This document shows, piece by piece, positions 1 through 5,550 of a stretch of 11,047 nt of DNA. The position numbers were made by a program, and so were the translations under genes. Source of the stretch: Deltaproteobacteria bacterium (GTDB taxonomy: Bacteria > Myxococcota > Myxococcia > SLRQ01). The DNA lies in assembly GCA_007128675.1 (NCBI GenBank), contig SKWY01000048.1, positions 1 to 11,047 on the forward strand, written 5' to 3'. The notes beneath the pieces are model-generated. The model was not told the origin of the DNA. It made no database searches and saw only the letters and a list, made by a program, of their open reading frames with translations. Positions within the stretch are counted from its first letter, which is position 1. Every line of letters starts with the position of its first letter.

Positions 1-1287
1 AGGGGCGCGGTGACCGGCGACGTGTGTGCCTCCTTGCTCCAATGGACGGGCTTCGAGGTTACTCGAGAGTACTATGTGAACGACTTCGGCAATCAGGTCG
101 ACACGCTCGCAAGAACCGTTCACGTCCGGTACTTGCAGTTCCTTGGAGAAGATGTCCCTCTTCCAGAGGACGCCTACCCCGGAGAGTACGTCATCCCCGT
201 TGCACGGGCACTTCTAGAAAGGGACGGCGATAGATGGAAGGGCGCCTCCGAGGCTGACTGGCGGCCGGAAGTCCGGACCTTCGCTGTAGCTAGGATGCTC
301 GAACTCATCAAGGAGGACCTCGCTGCCTTCAATATGCACTTCGATGTCTACTCCTCGGAGAGAGATTTGCATGAGGATGGAGCAGTCTCTCATTGCCTCG
401 ACCTACTCGGGAAGAAAGGCCTTCTCTACGAGGCTGAAGGTGGTGGCCGGCTATTTCGCAGCACGGAGTTCGGGGACGACAAGGACCGGGCAGTCGTGAA
501 ACGAGATGGAGCATTCACCTATCTGGCCGGGGATATGGCTTATCACCTGAACAAGATGGAGCGGGGTTTCCAGTGGCTGGTCAACGTGTGGGGGGCTGAT
601 CATGCCGGGTACATCCCCAGGATGAAAGCCGCCGTTGAAGCGCTCGGCGGCAGACCGGACCTCCTAGAGGTCATAACCGTGCAGCTCGTTCACCTCACCA
701 GGGGTGGCCAACCCGTGAGAATGGGCAAGCGTACTGGAGACTTCGTCACGTTGCGTGACGTGATCGACGAGGTAGGGCGCGACGCCACCCGGCTCCTCTT
801 CATCGCACGACGCTCCGATGCCCAGTTGGAGTTCGATCTCGAGCTAGCGAAGCGCCAATCGATGGACAACCCGGTGTATTACGTTCAGTACGGCCATGCT
901 CGGATATGCGCGATTCTAAGGCGCGCGCAGGAAGAGGGGCATGTGATTCCCCAGGACGTGCCTAGCCCGGACGTTCTTGCGGCGCTCGGCCTGCCCGAGG
1001 AGCTGGATCTCGCGAAGAGAGCGCTGTCTTTTCCCGAGGTGGTAGCTGGCGCGGCACAGAGCCTCGAGCCTCACAGGATGGTCTTCTATCTGCAGGAGAC
1101 CATCGCCGCTTTTCACGCCTACTACACTCGCTACAAGAACACCGATCGCGTCCTCTCGGAAGACGAGCAGAAGACCACCGCAAGACTCTTCCTCGTTGGA
1201 GCTTTGAGGCAGGTTTTGAAAAACGGTCTCGCCATTTTAGGGGTGGATGCCCCCGAACGCATGGATAGGCCGCCGGAGGACGATTAG
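1..1287 (+). CDS. argS: Arginyl-tRNA synthetase, 3' part (5' end outside the window)
   Basis: Class I aminoacyl-tRNA synthetase that charges tRNA-Arg with arginine in the cytoplasm. The frame is already open at base 1 and begins RGAVTGD, the stretch that directly follows the HIGH-type motif in this family. The N-terminal domain and the HIGH motif therefore lie upstream, and the GTG at base 10 is an internal codon, not a start. In window numbering, REYYVNDFGNQ lies near residues 22-32, the KMSKS-equivalent loop is RMGKRTGDF (residues 240-248), and the C-terminal DALR anticodon-binding domain begins near YVQYGHARI (about 293) and ends LAILGVDAPERM. Degenerate KMSKS loops of this kind are usual in bacterial ArgRS. 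428 codons are present, consistent with a full protein of about 550-600 residues. The stop is TAG at 1285-1287. Identification is very secure; only the 5' end is missing. Confidence 0.97.
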   Translation, partial: RGAVTGDVCASLLQWTGFEVTREYYVNDFGNQVDTLARTVHVRYLQFLGEDVPLPEDAYPGEYVIPVARALLERDGDRWKGASEADWRPEVRTFAVARMLELIKEDLAAFNMHFDVYSSERDLHEDGAVSHCLDLLGKKGLLYEAEGGGRLFRSTEFGDDKDRAVVKRDGAFTYLAGDMAYHLNKMERGFQWLVNVWGADHAGYIPRMKAAVEALGGRPDLLEVITVQLVHLTRGGQPVRMGKRTGDFVTLRDVIDEVGRDATRLLFIARRSDAQLEFDLELAKRQSMDNPVYYVQYGHARICAILRRAQEEGHVIPQDVPSPDVLAALGLPEELDLAKRALSFPEVVAGAAQSLEPHRMVFYLQETIAAFHAYYTRYKNTDRVLSEDEQKTTARLFLVGALRQVLKNGLAILGVDAPERMDRPPEDD

Positions 1288-1357
1288 CCGAACAAACAGT
1301 CAATGGTGCCGGCTTGGCGCTTTGGATGGACGAACGAGAGTGAACAACCGCGCAGGG

Positions 1358-1363
1358 AAGGAG
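1358..1363 (+). promoter_or_regulatory. Ribosome binding site of the SPOR-domain gene
   Basis: AAGGAG lies 6 nt before the ATG at 1370. It decides the start of the SPOR-domain gene, because the same frame stays open back to an ATG at 1247 inside argS. The 82-nt gap between argS and this gene shows no convincing terminator, so read-through from argS is possible. Confidence 0.8.
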
Positions 1364-1369
1364 AAGGTC

Positions 1370-2086
1370 ATGAACAGGCAACGAAGAAGGCAAAGCTCGG
1401 AGAAGATCGAGATTGCTCTCGAGAAGGGTCAGATGACAGCTGTTCTCGTTGGTTCCGTTGTCGCACTGGGCCTAGTGTTTCTTCTCGGAGTGGGGTTTGG
1501 CAGCCGTACAGCTGCCGCGGCCGAGTCCTCTGGAGAGTTCTTGGTAGAGCCCGGCGACCTTGCTGCGAAGGAAGGCCCGGAGCTGACCTTCCACGACGCC
1601 CTGACCAGCGTAATGGAAGGAGGAAGCAAGGATGCTCCTGCCCCCGCCGCGGAGCCGGCGGGGCCTGCTGTTGCTAGCCCTCCTCCCGAAAGAGATGCCT
1701 TGACGGAGCACATCGCCGCTCAAACCCAGCCCAAAGAGCCGGCCGCTGCCGTCGCCTCGGTGGACGAAGGGTCCTCCTCGTTGCGGCCGCAAGAAGTGAC
1801 GAGACGATCGTCGGAAGCGGTGAGCTCCGAAGGTCTACAAAACGGAACTCCCACCTTCGCGGTACAGGTCTCCAGCTCTCGAGATCAGGAGGATACGCGG
1901 CGTTTGGTAGACCGTTTGCGAGAGGCTGGCTGGGAAGCTCGGATCGAACCGGCGGATATCGAGGGACGAGGTCGATGGTACCGCGTGCGTGTTGGTAGGT
2001 ACGAGACAAGAGATTTGGCCATGAGAAAGCAAGCGGAGCTTCAGCTCGCCTTCAACCTTTCCGGGTTGGTGGTCTCGGAGCAGTAG
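1370..2086 (+). CDS. SPOR-domain membrane protein
   Basis: Predicted 238-residue bitopic inner-membrane protein. A basic N-terminus (residues 1-21, with RQRRR) is followed by one hydrophobic helix (about 23-43). Next comes a low-complexity Ala/Pro/Ser/Glu-rich periplasmic linker (about 46-158), then a C-terminal SPOR domain (about 162-236). The SPOR domain opens FAVQVSSSRD and contains the WYRVRVGRY strand typical of the family. SPOR domains bind septal or denuded peptidoglycan glycans, so a role at the division site or in wall remodelling is likely, but no enzymatic domain is present. The linker resembles those of FtsN/DedD-like proteins, though I cannot assign either name. The start at 1370 is supported by AAGGAG six bases upstream. 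The gene follows argS in the same direction, a neighbourhood I recall from other deltaproteobacteria. The next gene, mlaE, starts 60 nt downstream. Confidence 0.9.
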   Translation: MNRQRRRQSSEKIEIALEKGQMTAVLVGSVVALGLVFLLGVGFGSRTAAAAESSGEFLVEPGDLAAKEGPELTFHDALTSVMEGGSKDAPAPAAEPAGPAVASPPPERDALTEHIAAQTQPKEPAAAVASVDEGSSSLRPQEVTRRSSEAVSSEGLQNGTPTFAVQVSSSRDQEDTRRLVDRLREAGWEARIEPADIEGRGRWYRVRVGRYETRDLAMRKQAELQLAFNLSGLVVSEQ

Positions 2087-2106
2087 AAGCCTCGAGGCGG
2101 ATTCGT

Positions 2107-2136
2107 TTGACATCTTCTGCCCTGCGCTGCTAGGGC
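2107..2136 (+). promoter_or_regulatory. Possible weak promoter before mlaE
   Basis: An exact TTGACA (2107-2112) sits in the 60-nt gap before mlaE. The only -10 candidate is TAGGGC at 2131-2136 with an 18-nt spacer, which matches TATAAT at just its first two positions. It is listed because the -35 hexamer is perfect and recurs before the receptor gene at 5512. A chance match is equally possible. Confidence 0.2.
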
Positions 2137-2146
2137 CAATCGGATC

Positions 2147-2986
2147 ATGGCCAAGCCATCCGCATCGGAGGCTCCAAAGAGAGAGCCGCTGGCAGGGGTC
2201 TTGCTCGGGGGGCCTCGACGGAGCCTGGAGAAGCTGGGCTCGCAGACCATACGAGTTGTCTCGGAGCTTGGAGAGATGGTCTCGCTCTTGCTCTTTGCCA
2301 TGTTGTGGCTCGTTCGGCCTCCATACAGGCTTAGGAACCATCTGGCCATGATGGAGTTCGTGGGGGTAGGCTCGCTGTTCATCGTCGTACTGACAGGAAC
2401 CTTCACGGGCATGGTGTTCGCCGCCCAGAGCATGTACGCCTTTGGGCTATTCGGCGCTGATGCCCTAGTTGGGCCGACCGTGACTCTTGCCTTGACCCGA
2501 GAGCTGGCTCCGGTCTTGACGGGTCTGATGGTCACGGGTCGTGCTGGCTCCGCCGTGGCGACGGAGCTTGGAACGATGCGGGTCTCCGAGCAGATTGATG
2601 CGCTGAAGACCATGGCCGTGAACCCCGTTCAGTATCTGGTTGCCCCGAGGGTCCTTGCCGGCATCGTCATGGTCCCCATTCTCACCGTGGTCTTCACCGT
2701 CGTCGGAGTACTGGGAGCTTATCTCGTAACGGTAGTATGGGGGGGGCAGGCATCGGGGACATTCATCGAGCAGACACGCTACTACGTCGATGCCTACGAC
2801 ATCCTATCTGGTGTCATAAAGGGCGCGGTCTTCGGTATGCTCATCTTCCTGATAGCTTGCTATAAGGGCTATAACGCCGCCGGGGGAGCAAAGGGCGTTG
2901 GTCAGGCGACTACTCAGGCCGTTGTAGTTGCCTCGATCACCATCTTCGTGGTCGATTATCTTCTCACCATTATGCTTCTACTGTGA
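2147..2986 (+). CDS. mlaE: MlaE-type permease of an MCE lipid ABC transporter
   Basis: Inner-membrane permease subunit (279 residues) of the MlaFEDB-type phospholipid transport complex; two copies normally pair with two MlaF ATPases and an MlaD hexamer. The sequence shows an N-terminal amphipathic/interfacial region (about 1-60). Hydrophobic segments lie near 72-95, 105-125, 165-195, 222-240 and 255-279. The hallmark cytoplasmic stretch is GRAGSAVATELGTM followed by EQIDAL (148-153) and VNPVQYLVAPR. Length matches the family, slightly above the roughly 260 residues of E. coli MlaE because of the N-terminal tail. No strong ribosome site is visible: AGGG at 2132-2135 is 11 nt from the ATG. A run of eight G (2739-2746) lies inside the gene. 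The stop overlaps the start of mlaF (TGATG), which indicates translational coupling. The family assignment is firm; the exact substrate is inferred from family knowledge. Confidence 0.93.
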   Translation: MAKPSASEAPKREPLAGVLLGGPRRSLEKLGSQTIRVVSELGEMVSLLLFAMLWLVRPPYRLRNHLAMMEFVGVGSLFIVVLTGTFTGMVFAAQSMYAFGLFGADALVGPTVTLALTRELAPVLTGLMVTGRAGSAVATELGTMRVSEQIDALKTMAVNPVQYLVAPRVLAGIVMVPILTVVFTVVGVLGAYLVTVVWGGQASGTFIEQTRYYVDAYDILSGVIKGAVFGMLIFLIACYKGYNAAGGAKGVGQATTQAVVVASITIFVVDYLLTIMLLL

Positions 2987-3819
2987 TGGGACGCCTTGAA
3001 TCCGAGATGCCACGACAGAGGCCTGAAGAGAAAGATGTGGCTGGGCATCCGCGTGCGGCAGACAAAGGCTCTTCCGACGTCATCATCAGCATAAGGGATC
3101 TGCACAAGAGCTTTGGTGGGCACGAGGTGCTCAAGGGGGTGAACCTGGATGTGGAAGTCGGTTCGACAGTCGTGATTCTTGGGGTGTCGGGCTCTGGGAA
3201 GAGCGTGCTGATGAAGCATGTCATCGGGCTCTTGCGGCCTGATAGTGGTGATGTGTTCGTCGATGGCAGAAGTCTCTCGAGGACCGATGAGCACGGGCTT
3301 CAGGAGGTTCGTAGAGGTTTCGGCATGGTCTTCCAGACGGCGGCCCTGTTCGACTCGATGAGCGTCTATGGAAACGTGTCGTTTCCCTTGAGGGAGCATT
3401 TTCGAAAGATGCCTGAATCGGAGATACGTGAAAGGGTCTCGGAGAAGCTCGCAATTCTGGGGCTCTCTGGTCATGAGGACAAGTTTCCAGGCGAGCTATC
3501 CGGAGGCATGCGAAAGCGGGTAGGTCTTGCGCGAGCCGTCATCATGGAGCCGAAGATCGTCCTTTACGACGAGCCCACCACCGGTCTCGATCCAATCACT
3601 ACCGACGATGTGGACAACATGATCATGCAAGCCAGAGAAGCTCTCCAAGTGACGAGCGTGGTCATCAGTCACGATATTCGCAGCGCTTTCAAGGTGGCTA
3701 CCAAGCTGGCAGTCCTTTACGATGGCCGAATAGTCGCCGAGGGACAGCCCGAGGAAATTGCCAATCATCCCCATCCACACGTGCGAAAGTTCGTGGGAAC
3801 TCACTTCCATGGGAGCTAA
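2986..3819 (+). CDS. mlaF: MlaF-type ATP-binding protein of an MCE lipid ABC transporter
   Basis: Cytoplasmic ABC ATPase (277 residues from this ATG) powering the MlaE permease. All motifs are intact: Walker A GVSGSGKS (66-73), Q-loop in MVFQTAALFDSM, signature LSGGMRKR (from 171), Walker B IVLYDEPTTGLDP with D195 and E196, and switch histidine H229 in VISHD. It should therefore be an active ATPase. The FQTAALFDSM and LSGGMRKRVGLARA sequences are characteristic of the MlaF branch rather than of generic importers. The first 30 residues are a charged tail longer than in E. coli MlaF. ATG at 2986 overlaps the mlaE stop by one base; an in-frame GTG one codon earlier (2983) is the alternative start. 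The next gene, mlaD, starts 16 nt after the stop, so the three form one operon. Confidence 0.94.
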   Translation: MGRLESEMPRQRPEEKDVAGHPRAADKGSSDVIISIRDLHKSFGGHEVLKGVNLDVEVGSTVVILGVSGSGKSVLMKHVIGLLRPDSGDVFVDGRSLSRTDEHGLQEVRRGFGMVFQTAALFDSMSVYGNVSFPLREHFRKMPESEIRERVSEKLAILGLSGHEDKFPGELSGGMRKRVGLARAVIMEPKIVLYDEPTTGLDPITTDDVDNMIMQAREALQVTSVVISHDIRSAFKVATKLAVLYDGRIVAEGQPEEIANHPHPHVRKFVGTHFHGS

Positions 3820-3835
3820 CTAGCCGAGCTTCATC

Positions 3836-5389
3836 ATGCAAACCGGTTTCTGGACCCCTCTGAAGGTTGGTCTCTTGACGTTGCTGGTCGTCGTGGCTCT
3901 CGTGGCTGGAATCACGAGCGTGACGGGCACGGCACTGCGCGAGCATGAGTCCTACGTCGTCTTCGCGATGTTCGATGACGTTTCCGGGCTTCGCCGTCGA
4001 AGTCGGGTCCAGATTGCCGGAATAGAAGTCGGACAGATAGAGCACATAGCGCTAGTCGGACACAAAGCCAAGGTGACCCTGCGCATTCGAGACGATGTTT
4101 CCCTGTACTCCAACGCCAGGCTGAACAAGCGGTCCGAGGGTCTCATCGGAGACATGGCGATAGATATTCACCCCGGCAATGAACCTCCCTTTCTGACGCA
4201 TGGGGACGAGGTCATTCACGTCGTCAGTACGGGCTCCATTGACCAAGTCTTCGAGGTGCTCGGCGAGATTACGGCCGACATCCAAGGAGTCACCAGCGCC
4301 CTTCGTGAAACCATGGGAGAGGAAACCACCGAGTCCATTCAGGCGATTGTTGGCGACCTCTCGAAGCTCACCGAAAGCGTCAACGCGACCATCCTGGACA
4401 GCTCAGAGAAGATCTCCAGCATCTTGGGCCTTTTCGAGGGACTCACTGCGGAGATCCATGATGTTACCGTCGGCGAAAGGCGAACGATTACGTCGATCCT
4501 GCATAATGTGGAGCAAGTCAGCCTTCAGATGCAGGATGTTCTCACGACAATTCAGGGTGTCGTTGGCTCTGGGGAGGACGATCTTCGCGAAGGCGTAGAT
4601 GACCTTCGAAAGACGCTCGCTCGCTTCAACCATGCCCTAGATGAGGTCGCCGTCATCACCGGACAGGTAGAGACCGTGACGGGGAAGGTGGCTCGCGGAG
4701 AGGGTACCCTTGGCCGCCTCATGCTCGACGATGGCATCCTGCGTGATATCGAAGGCACAGTCAGTGACGCGTCGGATTTCGTGGACCGGCTCATGCGTCT
4801 TCAGACCGAGGTTTCTCTTGGGTCGGAGCTCCATGTGGGTCGAGGAGGGGCGAGGACCGTGGCCGAGCTTCGCCTCATTCCACGTGAGAACAAGTGGTAC
4901 TCGATCGGGATAGTGGACCCGGTGGCTCCCTCTGTCGAGAGGATCGATTTGACCGAGATAATCGATGGGGAGCCCACTACGACCCAGACTTGGACGACGA
5001 GCCATAGCTGGCAGTTGCATGCCTATATGGCTCGCAGATGGGCATTTCCCTCCTGGTCGGTTACCGGTCGGTTCGGTTTGTTCGAAGGCAGTGGTGGTCT
5101 AGCGGCCGACCTGGGCCTGCTATCCAATCGGCTCATGGTATCGGTGGAGGCCTTCGAGATCATGAGCGAGAACAAGCCATATCCGCGAGTTCGTGCTCTG
5201 GCATCATGGTCCTTCTTGAACCACCTGTACCTGAGCGGCGGAATAGACGACGCCCTCAATGCTCGCACCATCTCTCCGGTGGGCGATGAGGGGATGGCGG
5301 CGAGAGACTACTTCGTGGGAGGCGGCTTTTTCTTCACCGATGAGGACCTCAAGGCTCTACTGACAACCGTTGGGATTCCGGCTCCATAA
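3836..5389 (+). CDS. mlaD: Long MlaD-like MCE protein with beta-rich C-terminal extension
   Basis: Substrate-channel subunit of the Mla-type transporter, anchored in the inner membrane and facing the periplasm. At 517 residues it is nearly three times E. coli MlaD (about 180). In order it has one TM helix (about 9-30) and an MCE domain (about 38-130, including DVSGLRRRSRVQIAGIEVGQI and LNKRSEGLIGDMAIDI). A helical, heptad-like region follows (about 135-320) rich in TESVNATI/EQVSLQMQDVL-type segments and containing GEGTLGRLMLDDG (288-300). Last is a beta-strand-rich region (about 323-517). That region alternates polar and hydrophobic or aromatic residues over about ten strands and ends YFVGGGFFFTDEDLKALL, which looks like an outer-membrane barrel or a beta-sheet platform. 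Family knowledge: MCE proteins form hexameric lipid tunnels. Inference: the extension may carry the tunnel across the periplasm to the outer membrane. The symbol refers to the family and gene order, not to strict orthology. Confidence 0.88.
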   Translation: MQTGFWTPLKVGLLTLLVVVALVAGITSVTGTALREHESYVVFAMFDDVSGLRRRSRVQIAGIEVGQIEHIALVGHKAKVTLRIRDDVSLYSNARLNKRSEGLIGDMAIDIHPGNEPPFLTHGDEVIHVVSTGSIDQVFEVLGEITADIQGVTSALRETMGEETTESIQAIVGDLSKLTESVNATILDSSEKISSILGLFEGLTAEIHDVTVGERRTITSILHNVEQVSLQMQDVLTTIQGVVGSGEDDLREGVDDLRKTLARFNHALDEVAVITGQVETVTGKVARGEGTLGRLMLDDGILRDIEGTVSDASDFVDRLMRLQTEVSLGSELHVGRGGARTVAELRLIPRENKWYSIGIVDPVAPSVERIDLTEIIDGEPTTTQTWTTSHSWQLHAYMARRWAFPSWSVTGRFGLFEGSGGLAADLGLLSNRLMVSVEAFEIMSENKPYPRVRALASWSFLNHLYLSGGIDDALNARTISPVGDEGMAARDYFVGGGFFFTDEDLKALLTTVGIPAP

Positions 5390-5550
5390 TCATCAACGCC
5401 TTGCCGAAGTGTGGCGCGAGCGGGACCATCGCTTGGCGAGCGTGAGGAGTCGGCTTGCGAATCTCGGGCGACGGCTGTTGTCCCGTAATTCCGGTCTCGA
5501 GGGATCGACGGTTGACACGGCATGCCCGCTAGGCGGACGATTTACACCAT
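5390..5550 (+). other. Intergenic gap between mlaD and the TonB-dependent receptor
   Basis: 161 nt without a credible gene. It contains one CTCGAG (5496-5501) and an exact TTGACA (5512-5517). No stem followed by a T-run is visible after mlaD, so I cannot point to an intrinsic terminator that would separate the mla genes from the receptor gene. Confidence 0.6.
5512..5541 (+). promoter_or_regulatory. Possible promoter before the TonB-dependent receptor gene
   Basis: Exact TTGACA at 5512-5517, an 18-nt spacer, then GACGAT at 5536-5541, which keeps the A2, A5 and T6 of TATAAT. If used, transcription would start at about 5548, right at the first ATGs (5551 and 5557), giving an almost leaderless message. 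That makes the call weak. An alternative -10 at TTTACA (5541) would need an implausible 23-nt spacer. Confidence 0.25.

Noticed and set aside
1247..1369. Upstream extension of the SPOR-domain gene to an ATG at 1247
   Set aside because: It would overlap argS by 41 nt and put 41 extra residues before the basic N-terminus and TM helix; ATG 1370 has AAGGAG at ideal spacing.
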